From contig NZ_QZMU01000001.1 of NCBI RefSeq assembly GCF_003932505.1, forward strand, positions 434,001-498,000: a stretch of 64,000 bases of DNA, in the 5' to 3' direction. The stretch comes from Thiohalobacter thiocyanaticus. GTDB lineage: Bacteria > Pseudomonadota > Gammaproteobacteria > Thiohalobacterales > Thiohalobacteraceae. Each line of letters begins with the position of its first letter. Position 1 is the stretch's first letter. Under the pieces are notes generated by a model that was not told the origin of the DNA, ran no database searches, and worked only from the letters and a program-made list of their open reading frames with translations. This document shows, piece by piece, positions 10,075 through 19,462 of this stretch. Made by a program: the position numbers and the translations under genes.

Positions 10075-10662
10075 TCAGCGCAGGGCTGACAGGGTCACGC
10101 CGGCGATACGCCGGATCGCGGCCGCGCTGGCCCCGGCCTTGGTCAGGGTGCGCAGACCGCTCATGTTGGTGACCAGATAGTCGGCCAGCAGGCCGGGATC
10201 CCGCTCGGTGGGGATGTCGCCCTCGGCCTGCGCCCGCTTGACGGCCTGCAGGAAGACCTTGCGAAAGCGCGCGGCGCCGGCCTTGACCCGCGCGGCCACC
10301 TCGGCATCGCTCTGGCCGAACTCGCTGGCGGTGTTCATGACCAGACAGCCGCGGCGGGCATCCTCGCCCTGCGTCTCCCCGGCCACCGAGTTGAGTATGC
10401 CGGCAATGAAATCCCAGGCCCGCGGCGCGGCCTCCAGCTGTTGCTGCATGCCGCTCGCCAGGCTGTCACGGTAGCGATCGATGCAGCGTCCGAACAACGC
10501 ATGCTTGCTGCCGAAGGCCTGGTAGAAACTGCTTTTGGACAAGCGCATCTCATCCAGCAGTTCCTGCAGCGAGGTGGCTTCGTAGCCCTGGCGCCAGAAC
10601 AGCTGCATGGCCGCTTCCAGGGCGGTATCGGGATCGAATTCGAGAGGTCTTCCGGCAGGCAT
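10075..10662 (-). CDS. TetR/AcrR family transcriptional regulator
   Basis: 195 aa. N-terminal helix-turn-helix (about residues 12-57: ALEAAMQLFWRQGYEATSLQELL, then LSKSSFYQAFGSK) and a C-terminal ligand domain. Cys106 in RRGCLVMNT lies at the number occupied by the redox-sensing Cys106 of E. coli NemR, which suggests electrophile or oxidant sensing; that is inference. It is cotranscribed with, or at least adjacent to, the CMD gene. A GGAC-N6-GTCC site 13 bp before its start suggests autoregulation. Confidence 0.88.
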   Translation of the reverse strand: MPAGRPLEFDPDTALEAAMQLFWRQGYEATSLQELLDEMRLSKSSFYQAFGSKHALFGRCIDRYRDSLASGMQQQLEAAPRAWDFIAGILNSVAGETQGEDARRGCLVMNTASEFGQSDAEVAARVKAGAARFRKVFLQAVKRAQAEGDIPTERDPGLLADYLVTNMSGLRTLTKAGASAAAIRRIAGVTLSALR

Positions 10663-10674
10663 GGGTTAGATACT

Positions 10675-10688
10675 GGACCGACCAGTCC
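10675..10688. promoter_or_regulatory. Operator-like site before tetR
   Basis: GGAC-CGACCA-GTCC, the same core as the site at 10036-10059, 13 bp upstream of the tetR ATG. The overlapping repeat ACTGG-N5-CCAGT is also symmetrical. Confidence 0.55.
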
Positions 10689-10694
10689 GGAATG

Positions 10695-11273
10695 TCAATC
10701 CGGGGCGTCGGTCTCCGGCGCGGCCAGCAGCCCGCGAGCCTCGTCGTAGCTCAGGCCCTCGATGCCGCTCTTCTGCATGGACACGCGCAGCGAATGCGCC
10801 AGCGCGGACGCGAACACCCGCTGATAGAAAGGCAGCGACTCGTCGAACACCGGCAGGGTCTCATCGACCGCTGCCGCGGCCTCCAGCCGGCGCTCGAAGG
10901 CCTGTTTTCTGGCTTCGATCAGTTCCAGCAGCGCCGTGTCCCGGGCCGCGGCCGCGTCCAGGGTCAGGGTCCAGGTGATGTCCTCATGCAGGCTGCATTC
11001 GCCGATCACCTGGCCATGGGCGGCCGCCGACCATTCGTGCGGGGCCAGCAGGGACAGCCAGAAGCGCTCGCCCTTGCGGTACAGCCAGTAGCTGCGCCCG
11101 ACCACGGGCCTGAACTTGAAATCGCTCTGCAGCACGAACAGGGAAGTGAACAGCTCGCTGGAGATCTGATCGATGGTCTTGGGCGGCACCGCGGCGATCG
11201 ACGCCCGGCTCGCGGCCAGGCTCTCGAGCACCGGCACCAAGCCCTTGCCCTGGGGATTGGGGGTCTTGTCCAT
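10695..11273 (-). CDS. DUF2452-like protein
   Basis: 192 aa, soluble, starting MDKTPNPQGKGLVPVLESL. The N-terminal half (TIDQISSELFTSLFVLQSDF, then YWLYRKGERFWLSLLAPHEW) fits the DUF2452 family as I remember it; the C-terminal third is helical. No catalytic motif is visible. It stands alone on the minus strand between the tetR operator and a palindromic repeat, and its function is unknown. Confidence 0.6.
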   Translation of the reverse strand: MDKTPNPQGKGLVPVLESLAASRASIAAVPPKTIDQISSELFTSLFVLQSDFKFRPVVGRSYWLYRKGERFWLSLLAPHEWSAAAHGQVIGECSLHEDITWTLTLDAAAARDTALLELIEARKQAFERRLEAAAAVDETLPVFDESLPFYQRVFASALAHSLRVSMQKSGIEGLSYDEARGLLAAPETDAPD

Positions 11274-11306
11274 GAGTGTCGGGTTGGTTAGTGAATAGAA
11301 TCAAAT

Positions 11307-11429
11307 GCGCCACGGAAAACACGGAAAACACGGAAATTTTATTGTCATTGCCATGGCGCTTCGCGCCTGGCAATGACAATGCCCATAGTCAGGGTTTTGT
11401 CCGTGCTTTCCGTGTTTTCCGTGGCGCTC
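11307..11429. repeat. Palindromic repeat, family A copy 2
   Basis: Outer arms GCGCCACGGAAAACACGG (11307 onward) and its complement ending at 11429 match copies at 5476 and 55526. The interior here is a separate hairpin at 11341-11380 (ATTGTCATTGCC mirrored by GGCAATGACAAT). Confidence 0.7.
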
Positions 11430-11465
11430 TTGTAATCCTATCTTACCAACCCGCCCGCCGGCGGC

Positions 11466-11891
11466 TCAAACCAGCAGCAGCGCCAGCCCGGTCAGACCGA
11501 ACATCAGGGCCGCAGTAGCCAGCGGCCGGCGCACGGCCCCGGCCTGCGGATGTGTGAGCGGCATGACGCGCCGGCGTTGGCCGTTGCGGCGCTCGATCCG
11601 GGGCGGGGCCAGGCGGCGGGGGCGGCGGTCGATGCCGCGGCGCTCATCGGCCCGGCGCCGGGCGGCGGCCAGCCGACGGCGCCCGGTCTCGCTGTCCGGT
11701 TCCCGCATCCCCTCGGGAATCAGTTCGGGGTGATCCGCCAGGCGCCGCCAGTCATGGCGATCGCGGCTGATTTCGTCGGCCTCCTGCAGCCGGCCAAGCA
11801 GGATATAACGGGTGATTTCGGCGCCGGGATAGGGGCCCCGCACCTGTCCGGCGCGGCGGGTGAACCAGAACTGGTCGGTGGACGCTGTCAT
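11466..11891 (-). CDS. GYF_2-like (DUF4339) domain protein with C-terminal anchor
   Basis: 141 aa. Residues 8-55 (FWFTRRAGQVRGPYPGAEIT, then GRLQEADEIS and WRRLADHPEL) look like the GYF_2 pattern, a small putative peptide-binding module. The middle is very Arg-rich (ERRNGQRRR) and the last 18 residues are hydrophobic, so it is probably a tail-anchored inner-membrane protein. It is divergent from the FliK-like gene; a functional link is only suggested by position. Confidence 0.6.
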   Translation of the reverse strand: MTASTDQFWFTRRAGQVRGPYPGAEITRYILLGRLQEADEISRDRHDWRRLADHPELIPEGMREPDSETGRRRLAAARRRADERRGIDRRPRRLAPPRIERRNGQRRRVMPLTHPQAGAVRRPLATAALMFGLTGLALLLV

Positions 11892-11983
11892 GTGGGGAGG
11901 CTTACTCTCTGTTCCAGGGCCTGCTCCCCAATTTAGCGGGCAGCCGGCCGATATATTGAGACAGGCTTCAAGGAATCGACCTT

Positions 11984-13308
11984 ATGCAACCCACCGGTCC
12001 CGGAATCCCGCCTCTGCCCCCGTCCCCAACCGGGGCGAAGGGCGGCGCCACCACCGCCACCTGGCGCGTGGGCCAGGTGCTGCAGGGGCTGGTGGTGCGC
12101 GAATCCAGCCAGGGCCAGACGCCGCTGCAGATCGGGCGGCAGCTGGTCCAGGCCCGCACCGGCAGTCTGCAGCTCACCCCGGGGCAGCCCCTGCGCCTGG
12201 AGGTGGTCAGCCTGAGCCGGGATCTGCCGGTGCTGCGCCTGCTCAATACCCTGCGCCAGGACACCGTCAGTCAGGCCCTGCGTCAGATCCTGCCGGCCCA
12301 ACGTCCCCTGCCCCAGCCCCTGTCGGTACTGAATCAGCTCGCTGCCCTGCCCGAGGCCAGCCGAAGCACTCCCCAGCTCACGCAGCTGGTGCGCAGCTTC
12401 GTCCAGCAGCTTCCCGATCCCGGCCGGGTGAGCACACCCCGGGGACTGCAGCAGTCGCTGACCAACAGCGGTCTGTTCCTGGAAGGCAAGCTGGCCCGGG
12501 CCGCCGCCGGCGCCACTGGCGGCACACAGTCATCGGCGCAAACGGCCCAGACAGCGGTACAGGGCGATTTCAAGGCGGGGCTGCTGAACTGGCGGCCCAG
12601 CTGCGCCAGGCCGCCGGCCCGGCCGGCGCGACCCGGGCACCTGCAACCGGCACCACGCCAACGGCCGCGCCCCCGCTGCCGCAGACAGCACCGCCGGCCG
12701 CCGCGGCAGCAGCCGGCAGGACGCTGCCGCTGCCCGCCCTGGACAGCCTGGCGGTCCTGCGTCCCGGCATGCCGCCGCGCCCCCAGGCCGCCATTGAGGG
12801 CCGACTGAAGCTGGACCTGACGCAACTGCTGCAGCGCGGAGGTCTGCTGCAGCAGGTGGAATCCGCCCTGTCCCGGGTAAAGCTCAATCAGCTCGCCTCC
12901 CTGCCACAGGAACGCCAGCAGCTCCCGGAATGGCTGGTGGAGCTGCCGGTACGCCGCGGCGAGGACGCCATCGATGTCTGGAGCCTGCGCATCCGCCGCG
13001 AGGGCGGCCGCGGCGGCGAGGACGCAACCGGCGGGCGCCCGGGCTGGACCGTCCTGCTGGCCTTCGACCTGCCCGGTCTGGGACCGGTGCAGGCGCGGGT
13101 CAGCCTGAACGGCGAGCGCGACATCAGCACCCGCTTTCTCAGCGAACAGGGCGAGCCCCTGCGCCGGCTGACCGAGCATCTGCCGCGGCTGCGCGCCCGG
13201 CTGGAACAGTCGGGGCTGGTGGTCAATGAACTGGACGTGAAGCGCGGCCGGCTGCGCGAGCCGCCGGCATCCGCCCCGACCGGCCCCATCCTGGACGACC
13301 GGGCATGA
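11984..13308 (+). pseudogene. FliK-like hook-length control family gene, frameshifted
   Basis: Two plus-strand frames together give a protein of about 441 aa. Frame one (11984 to about 12588) runs from MQPTGPGIPP into a Pro/Gln-rich linker. Frame two (about 12589-13308) continues with AAQLRQAAGPAG and a FliK C-terminal type domain ending ESALSRVKLNQLASL, then QARVSLNGERDI. The break is at CTGCTGAA/CTGGCG, where one base seems missing (AAG CTG would restore the frame). It overlaps the next FlhB-like gene by 4 bp. This is a second FliK-type gene besides the main fliK at 54215. It may be a sequence error or a true inactivation. Confidence 0.7.
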
Positions 13309-13628
13309 GCGCGGACAAGAACAGGCGCGCCCCGGAACTCGCCGTGGCACTGCAATACGACGGCGAGCGGGCCCCGCGGGTCACTGCCAAGGGCAGCGGC
13401 GAGCTGGCCGAGCAGATCATTGCGCTGGCACGCGAGCACGAAGTACCGCTGCAGGAGAACGCCCCCATGGTGGAACTGCTGTCGAAGCTGGAACTGGGCG
13501 AGGAGATCCCGCCGGCGCTGTATCTGGCCGTGGCCGAGATCATCGCCTTCGCCTATTACATCAGCGGCCGGACCCCGACCGATGCGTGTTCCGCTCCCGG
13601 GTCAGCCCAGGGGGGAGACGCCGAATAG
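13305..13628 (+). CDS. FlhB C-terminal-domain-like protein
   Basis: 107 aa. The core (AVALQYDGERAPRVTAKG, then AEQIIALAREHEVPL and LSKLELGEEIPPALYLAVAEI) matches the cytoplasmic C-terminal domain of FlhB/YscU export switch proteins. It lacks the membrane domain and the NPTH autocleavage site. Such stand-alone proteins often follow a FliK-like gene, as here (4-bp overlap). The role is presumably related to substrate switching in flagellar export, but this is not established. Its 3' end overlaps the convergent NnrU gene by 27 bp. Confidence 0.78.
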   Translation: MSADKNRRAPELAVALQYDGERAPRVTAKGSGELAEQIIALAREHEVPLQENAPMVELLSKLELGEEIPPALYLAVAEIIAFAYYISGRTPTDACSAPGSAQGGDAE

Positions 13629-14174
13629 CCAGCGGTGCGCCCACAGCACAAACAGCGCATACAGCCCCAGGCCGCCGATCACCACCAGGACATCATTCCA
13701 GCGTGATGCCGGCAGACGCGGCACCGGCGGTCCCTGTCGATACTTGAGCGAAATGCGATCGGCCACGGCCCAGAGCAGAAAGATCCCGAACAGCATCACG
13801 CCGGCCAGGGTCCCGTTGACCAGCAGGTGGGCCAGCGCCCACAGCTTGGTCGCCACCAGCATGGGATGCCCGAGCGTCTGCTGTATTCGTCCCGGCAGAT
13901 AGGCCGCCAGCAGCAGCGGAAACACGAACACCAGCAGCAGCAGCGCCACCGGCTGCAGCCAGTCGGGCGGGGTATAGAGTATGGTGGGATACTGCCGCAC
14001 GCTCACGTAGCCCTGAATGATCAGTACCAGCCCGACGATCGCGATCAGGGAATACACCGCCATCCAGGGCAGCCGTCCCAGCCGCGCGGCCATGCGGTCA
14101 CGCCAGCGGGGCGCGACAATGGCGATCGAATGGACGCCGAAGAACAGGACCAGTCCGAGAATATAGGTCGTCAA
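13602..14174 (-). CDS. NnrU family integral membrane protein
   Basis: 190 aa from a TTG at 14172-14174 that has AGGAGAGAGG just upstream; the ORF extends further but without a good start. About six hydrophobic segments run from TYILGLVLFFGVHSIAI to VVIGGLGLYALFVLWAH. NnrU features include FFGVHS and HPMLVATKLWALAHLLVNG (conserved HP..K.WA.AHL). NnrU is linked to denitrification in alphaproteobacteria, but relatives are widespread and no nitrogen-oxide genes adjoin here. Confidence 0.8.
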   Translation of the reverse strand: MTTYILGLVLFFGVHSIAIVAPRWRDRMAARLGRLPWMAVYSLIAIVGLVLIIQGYVSVRQYPTILYTPPDWLQPVALLLLVFVFPLLLAAYLPGRIQQTLGHPMLVATKLWALAHLLVNGTLAGVMLFGIFLLWAVADRISLKYRQGPPVPRLPASRWNDVLVVIGGLGLYALFVLWAHRWLFGVSPLG

Positions 14175-14393
14175 TGCCTCTCTCCTGATGCCGCAGCCCG
14201 TCACGGCTGCATGGGTAAACATGCTTGAGCATAGGAGACCAACCCCGGCCTGGCGAGGTCCGCAGCCTGACCATGCCGTATTCCCAGACGGCAAAACCCG
14301 GAATGGCGAGGGGGCATGGACGCAGAATCCTGCGGCTTTTCTATAGTTGTCGGAACATCACCTCACTCGAACCAATCGCTGCGGGAGACTGCT

Positions 14394-14936
14394 ATGTCAC
14401 ATATCGCGATCATCGTCGGAGACGGCTACGAGGATTCCGAATTCAGCGTACCGATGGAACGCCTGCAGACGGCGGGCCACACGGTCGATGTCATTGGCTC
14501 CAGCGCCGGCCAGACGGTCAGGGGCAAGCGCGGCCGTTCCGAAACCACACCTGATCTCGGCACCGCCGAGGCCGATCCGGACAACTACGACGCTCTGGTC
14601 ATCCCCGGCGGTTTCGGCCCCGACCGGCTGCGCATGGACAGGCATGCCGTCGATTTCGTCAGGCACTTCTTCAACAGCGGCAGACCCGTCGCGGCCATCT
14701 GTCACGGGCCGCAGCTGCTGATCGAGGCCGATGTCGTGCGCGGCCTCACCCTGACCTCCTGGCCGTCGGTGAAAACCGATCTGATCAATGCCGGTGCCCG
14801 CTGGGTGGATGAAGCCGTGGTCGAGGACGGCAACCTCATCAGCTCGCGCAAACCGGATGATCTCGACGCCTTCTGTGCAGCGCTGCTCAAGCGCCTGCCC
14901 GACGCCGGAACCGAAACGCAGCATGGTCATGGCTGA
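14394..14936 (+). CDS. DJ-1/PfpI family protein (class I glutamine amidotransferase-like)
   Basis: 180 aa from the ATG at 14394 (start [17 protein letters not shown]). The nucleophile elbow is AICHGPQLL, with the Cys followed by His as in PfpI/YhbO; Glu of YEDSEF is the partner residue. Relatives are stress-induced deglycases, chaperones or peptidases, so the exact activity is open. A longer in-frame upstream start exists but lacks homology. It precedes the LigD-domain gene on the same strand by about 110 bp. Confidence 0.85.
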   Translation: MSHIAIIVGDGYEDSEFSVPMERLQTAGHTVDVIGSSAGQTVRGKRGRSETTPDLGTAEADPDNYDALVIPGGFGPDRLRMDRHAVDFVRHFFNSGRPVAAICHGPQLLIEADVVRGLTLTSWPSVKTDLINAGARWVDEAVVEDGNLISSRKPDDLDAFCAALLKRLPDAGTETQHGHG

Positions 14937-15047
14937 CGCACACCGGCGGCGCAGGACACTGGACAAGGCGGAGCGGGAATGAAAGAATCCGCCCTCTCGC
15001 GCATGCCCCGGCATGCAGCCGCTTGACTCACTGACGGGGATCGCCGC

Positions 15048-15512
15048 ATGAGGCACAAGCCGCTCAAGACCGACCCCGGCCGGGACATCTCCGCCCCGCA
15101 CCGCTTCATCGTCCAGCGCCATCCCGGCAGCCCCTGGCACTACGACCTGCGGCTGGAGATCGGTGATGTCATGGTCTCCTGGGCAGTGCCCAAGGGCATG
15201 TCCACCGAGCCGGACGACCGCCGTCTGGCCATCGAGACCGGTAACAGTCCGCTGGACCTGAGCGCCTTTCGCGGCCCGCTGCCGGAACCCGAAGACAGCG
15301 ACAGTACCGTACTGGTGTGGGACACCGGCCATTACCGCAACCTGCGCGCCGATGGCGACGAACGGCGCTCGATGCGCGAGTCGGTGCAGGAAGGCCTGGT
15401 GAAGGTCTGGCTGGAGGGCGGCAAGCTGCACGGCGGTTATGCCCTCAAACGCACTTACCGCGGCCGGCATCCCGGTTGGCAGCTGTTCAAACTCGACGAC
15501 GCGTCGACCTGA
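15048..15512 (+). CDS. Stand-alone LigD 3'-phosphoesterase (PE) domain protein
   Basis: 154 aa. It matches the PE domain usually at the N-terminus of bacterial NHEJ ligase LigD: HRFIVQRHPGSPWHYDLRLE carries the conserved His and Asp-x-Arg metal site, then VSWAVPKGMS, and GGKLHGGYALKRT near the end. The family trims 3' phosphates or ribonucleotides at DNA ends. No ku or ligD polymerase/ligase gene is seen in this window. Confidence 0.82.
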   Translation: MRHKPLKTDPGRDISAPHRFIVQRHPGSPWHYDLRLEIGDVMVSWAVPKGMSTEPDDRRLAIETGNSPLDLSAFRGPLPEPEDSDSTVLVWDTGHYRNLRADGDERRSMRESVQEGLVKVWLEGGKLHGGYALKRTYRGRHPGWQLFKLDDAST

Positions 15513-15526
15513 ACCGCACTGGCGGT

Positions 15527-18500
15527 CTAACCCGCGTCATCCTGTTTCAGACAGCCCATGCCGACCAGCAAGTCGAACATCTCTGCCTCTGGCAGCGGCC
15601 GGCTGAACAGAAACCCCTGCATGTGATCACACCCTTCCACGCGCAGAAATTCGAGCTGCGCCTGGGTCTCGACGCCCTCGGCGATGATCTGCAGGCCCAG
15701 GCTGTGCCCGAGACTGATGATGGAACGCGCAATGGTCGCATCATCGGGATCAGCGGGAATATCGCGGATGAATTCCCTGTCGATCTTGAGATAATTCACC
15801 GGCAGCCGTTTCAGATAGGCCAGCGACGAATAGCCCGTTCCGAAATCATCGATGGCAACCTTCACCCCGTACTGGCTGAGCCGACGCAGGGCAGCGACGC
15901 TCTTCTCGGGGTCTTCCATCAGCATGCTTTCAGTCACTTCCAGCTCGAGCAGCTCAGGCGCCAGTCCGGTCTCGTCCAGGATGGTTTCCATGGTTTCGAA
16001 CAACCGTGCCTGCTGCAGCTGGGGAACCGAGAGATTGACCGCCATCTTCACCGGCTCCAGCCCCGCATCCAGCCAGCCTCTGAGCCGGATTGCCGCAGTG
16101 CGGGCCACCCATTCGCCAATACGCACAATCTGACCGCTGCGTTCGGCAATGGGTATGAACTCGGCGGGTGAAATCATGCCGAATTCGGGATGCTGCCAGC
16201 GCAGCAGGGCCTCGAACCCGGACAGACGGCCGGTGGCGATACACACCTGCGGCTGGTAGTGGAGCAGGAATTCGTCGTGATCCAGAGCCCGCTGGATATC
16301 GGTTTCGAGTTTCAGCGTGCGCGCCGTCATTCCCTGTAGCTCCGGCGTGAAGAAGCAATACCCGTTGCGCCCCATCTGCTTGGCCTGGTACATGGCGATA
16401 TCGGCATGCTTTGCCAGGGTATCGAAGTCATCGCCGTCATCGGGATAAATGCTGACCCCGATCGAGAACGAAATATTCAGCTCGAAACCGGAAATGCTGC
16501 AGGGCTCGCTGATCTCCGACATGATCTTCCTGCAGACATGGGCCGCACCATTGCTGTCGGTATCCGGCAGCAGCACGATGAATTCGTCGCCCCCCTGCCG
16601 CGAGACCGTATCCTGCTCCCGCACCAGGCGCGGTAGCCGGGCCGCCACCTCCTTCAGCAGCCCGTCACCGACACTGTGCCCCAGTGCATCATTCACATTC
16701 TTGAAGTGGTCCAGATCGCAGTAAAGCACGGCGATTCCGTGTTTGTAGCGACGCGCCCGAGCGATGGCACTCCGTACCCTGTCCAGAAGCAGGGTACGGT
16801 TCGGAAGCCCGGTCAGAGCATCGAAGTGCGCAAGCCAGTTGATACGTTCTTCATCCTGCTTGCGCTGGGTGATATCCTCGAAGATGGCAATATGGCCCCT
16901 GACCTTAGGGTTGGCGTCATAGGTTCTGACGATGCTCAGCCACTGGGGATAGATCTTCCCATCCTTGCGCCGATTCCATATTTCGCCCTGCCAGTAGCCC
17001 TGATTTTCCACCGCCTGCCAGAGCCTGCGGTAAAACGCCTTGTCATGGCGACCGGATGACAGGATATTCGGATGCTGACCCAGCGCCTCGGTTTCGGTGT
17101 AACCGGTGATCTCGGTAAAGGCCTTGTTGATCTTGATGATCCTGTCTTCCGCGTCAGTGATGATAATTCCCTCGCGGCTCTGCTCGAACACCATGGCGGC
17201 CAGCCTGAGCTCATCCTCGGCCTGCTTGCGCCGGGTGACATCACGCGCGATACCCAGAACACCGATCAGATTGCCCCGGGAATCACGCATCGGGGTCTTG
17301 ACGGTTTCGAACAAGCCGTAGTACCCACCTGAGTTGAATCTCAGCCACTCCTCGTTCATGAGTGGCTCGCCGGCGTGCATTGCCCTTTGATCTTGCTCCT
17401 GGAAAAAATCCGCCTGGGACTGACTGACGAAGTCATAATCGGTATGGCCCCGGATCGCCTTTTCCGTGGCCCCGAAGAATTTCTCGAACATGGAGTTGCA
17501 CAACAGATAGACACCTTCGGTATCCTTGAGCCAGACCAGATCCGGGATGGTGCGCACCAGCGTGCGCAGGCGGGACTCGCTTTGCTCCAGGGCCTTCTCG
17601 GCCGCCTCTCGAACCGCCTCGTTCTTGTGTTGCTCCGCCTGCATCGAAAGAACATACATGCGTTCCTGCTGGCGCCACAGGACAAGCAGACTGAAAGCCA
17701 GCACCGACAGGGCAAACAGACTGATCAGGCCCACCCAGCGCATCAGCGAGTACAGGGGAGCGAGCACTTCCCACCGGTCGATCTTGACCAGGATCTTCCA
17801 GTCTATATTGGGCACCTGGTCATAAGCCGCCAGAACCTGTATACCGCGGTAGTCCCTGCCCTGGAAGGTCCCGGAATCCTCGTCGCCCCTTGCCATGGAG
17901 CCAGGCCGGTCGGGCAGCTCCAGGGGATACTCGATGGATTCATAACTCTCGTCTGCGGCATATTTGCTACCGAGAGACTGCACCAGCCTGCCATCCTGCT
18001 GCACCAGCAGACTGCGACCGCTCTTGCGTTCCGACGGCCAGCTCCGGATGTACGGGAACAGGAAGTCCTCCGGGCTGCTGTGGATGAGGATGAAGCCGGC
18101 ATGGGCACCAATACCCTCTCTACCGGGGAGCGACATGATGAGATCCATATGCAGCTGCCCGTGCGCGTCCCTGAAAAACCGGGTATGGCCGACCCGGCTG
18201 TCGCGCACCGGGACCGCCGCCCCCGCTGCTGCAGGGTCGAGTTCCGGCATGACATGACGTATACCCTGGCTCAGGAGCTCAGAGCCGTCCGGACCGATGA
18301 TCATGACGCCTTCGTAGCCATAGGCCTCGCGGAAAGCGCTCAATCGCTCGCTCAGCGACGCATGTACCGCCTCGTCCCCGGCTGCAAGCGCCGCTGCCTG
18401 ACGCACAAAAATGCCGTCCCCGGCAAGGGTCTGCGCATCGCTATAGCGTTCTTCCAGCCAGTTCCCGACCTGCTCCGATTTCAGCTCGGCGATCGCCTGC

Positions 18501-18895
18501 AGCTTGTTATAGGTCTGCTGTTCCAGATGCTGACGTTCATGCGTGAATATGAAATAGCCCAGCAGTGTCAGCAGCACCACCAGGGCGGTGAACCCCAGAA
18601 AGATCCGGTGCAGACGGGTCCGGAATCGGGCACTGGTCGCGCCCGCCTCGGCCCATGTCCCGGCACTGTCCTGCTGACCCCAGGTTCGGAGTAGCACGTA
18701 AAGCAACAGCCCGGTCAACGCGGCGAACCCCAGCCCCTTGGTCAGCTCGAACTCGCGCAACAGGCTCTCGCCGCTGCTGACCTGAAGCAGATAGGTGGAA
18801 AGATATATCCACAGACTGACGCCGGCGATGTAGAAGAAGGCAATCCTGCCGGGACTGCGCCCCGGCCAGATCAGTTTGTGAAGGATTGGAGGCAT
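15527..18895 (-). CDS. Membrane PAS-PAS-GGDEF-EAL c-di-GMP enzyme with Cache-type sensor
   Basis: 1122 aa. Transmembrane segments lie near residues 18-37, 54-70, 98-118 and 387-407. Residues 120-385 form a periplasmic sensor region, followed by two PAS domains (about 440-555 and 565-680), GGDEF (about 690-855) and EAL (about 870-1115). GGDEF is intact at 768-772 and EAL at 894-896 (GFEALLRW), so both cyclase and phosphodiesterase activity are possible. It likely tunes c-di-GMP for motility or surface life given the flagellar genes nearby. It ends 15 bp from the convergent LigD-domain gene. Confidence 0.9.
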   Translation of the reverse strand: MPPILHKLIWPGRSPGRIAFFYIAGVSLWIYLSTYLLQVSSGESLLREFELTKGLGFAALTGLLLYVLLRTWGQQDSAGTWAEAGATSARFRTRLHRIFLGFTALVVLLTLLGYFIFTHERQHLEQQTYNKLQAIAELKSEQVGNWLEERYSDAQTLAGDGIFVRQAAALAAGDEAVHASLSERLSAFREAYGYEGVMIIGPDGSELLSQGIRHVMPELDPAAAGAAVPVRDSRVGHTRFFRDAHGQLHMDLIMSLPGREGIGAHAGFILIHSSPEDFLFPYIRSWPSERKSGRSLLVQQDGRLVQSLGSKYAADESYESIEYPLELPDRPGSMARGDEDSGTFQGRDYRGIQVLAAYDQVPNIDWKILVKIDRWEVLAPLYSLMRWVGLISLFALSVLAFSLLVLWRQQERMYVLSMQAEQHKNEAVREAAEKALEQSESRLRTLVRTIPDLVWLKDTEGVYLLCNSMFEKFFGATEKAIRGHTDYDFVSQSQADFFQEQDQRAMHAGEPLMNEEWLRFNSGGYYGLFETVKTPMRDSRGNLIGVLGIARDVTRRKQAEDELRLAAMVFEQSREGIIITDAEDRIIKINKAFTEITGYTETEALGQHPNILSSGRHDKAFYRRLWQAVENQGYWQGEIWNRRKDGKIYPQWLSIVRTYDANPKVRGHIAIFEDITQRKQDEERINWLAHFDALTGLPNRTLLLDRVRSAIARARRYKHGIAVLYCDLDHFKNVNDALGHSVGDGLLKEVAARLPRLVREQDTVSRQGGDEFIVLLPDTDSNGAAHVCRKIMSEISEPCSISGFELNISFSIGVSIYPDDGDDFDTLAKHADIAMYQAKQMGRNGYCFFTPELQGMTARTLKLETDIQRALDHDEFLLHYQPQVCIATGRLSGFEALLRWQHPEFGMISPAEFIPIAERSGQIVRIGEWVARTAAIRLRGWLDAGLEPVKMAVNLSVPQLQQARLFETMETILDETGLAPELLELEVTESMLMEDPEKSVAALRRLSQYGVKVAIDDFGTGYSSLAYLKRLPVNYLKIDREFIRDIPADPDDATIARSIISLGHSLGLQIIAEGVETQAQLEFLRVEGCDHMQGFLFSRPLPEAEMFDLLVGMGCLKQDDAG

Positions 18896-18993
18896 GCCAG
18901 AGTCAGCGGAATGAAATCAGGACTACAGTGACAGAAGGGCCGGCTGAGGGAATCCAGGCCTCACGACCAGAGCGGTTTTTACTGCCCGGAATC

Positions 18994-19018
18994 AAAAAGG
19001 CCGCCCGGAAGGACGGCC
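18994..19018 (-). terminator. Rho-independent terminator after the chemotaxis operon
   Basis: On minus: GGCCGTCC-TTCC-GGGCGGCC followed by TTTTT. It lies about 30 bp past the stop of the DUF2802 gene, the last gene of the long flagellar/chemotaxis block. Confidence 0.8.
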
Positions 19019-19048
19019 ATGGGAATCCTGCTGGATTGCGTCTCAAGA

Positions 19049-19462
19049 TCAACTCGCCCTGGCCGCACCGTGCATCATCACGATGAGATCGGCCTCGCCG
19101 CGGGTCAGGCCGCACTGCCTGACCAGTTCCTCGGCGTCGGCGCCGCCCTGGACCAGCTGTATGGCCTGCTGGTAGGGTCGGTCGCCGACGGCACGCATCT
19201 CGGTCTGATTCTGGCGCTCACTGAGCCGGCGCACCCGGTGTTCGACCTGCACCAGGTGATCACCCGCCCCCACCGAGGCCCGGGTCAGGGCGGTCAGATC
19301 GCCGCGCAGGGCATCAAGGTCGGCTTCGCGCCCGGTCAGCCGCTCCTGCAGAGCCTGCAGCTCGCGGCGCTGACGCCGCTGGGCACGCAGCAGTCCGATC
19401 AGGGAGACCGCCCAGAGCAGTGCCAGAATGCCGATGCCGATGCCGATGATTTCGATGTTCAT
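19049..19462 (-). CDS. DUF2802 protein, chemotaxis-operon associated
   Basis: 137 aa. An N-terminal membrane helix (MNIEIIGIGIGILALLWAVS) is followed by a coiled-coil-like stretch (residues 25-85) and a C-terminal DUF2802 helix-turn-helix-like domain (PYQQAIQLVQGGADAEELV, then CGLTRGEADLIVMMHG). In Vibrio and Pseudomonas a homologue follows cheW in the same operon; its role is unknown. Its ATG overlaps the stop of the small 59-aa gene (ATGA), so translation is coupled. Confidence 0.82.
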   Translation of the reverse strand: MNIEIIGIGIGILALLWAVSLIGLLRAQRRQRRELQALQERLTGREADLDALRGDLTALTRASVGAGDHLVQVEHRVRRLSERQNQTEMRAVGDRPYQQAIQLVQGGADAEELVRQCGLTRGEADLIVMMHGAARAS

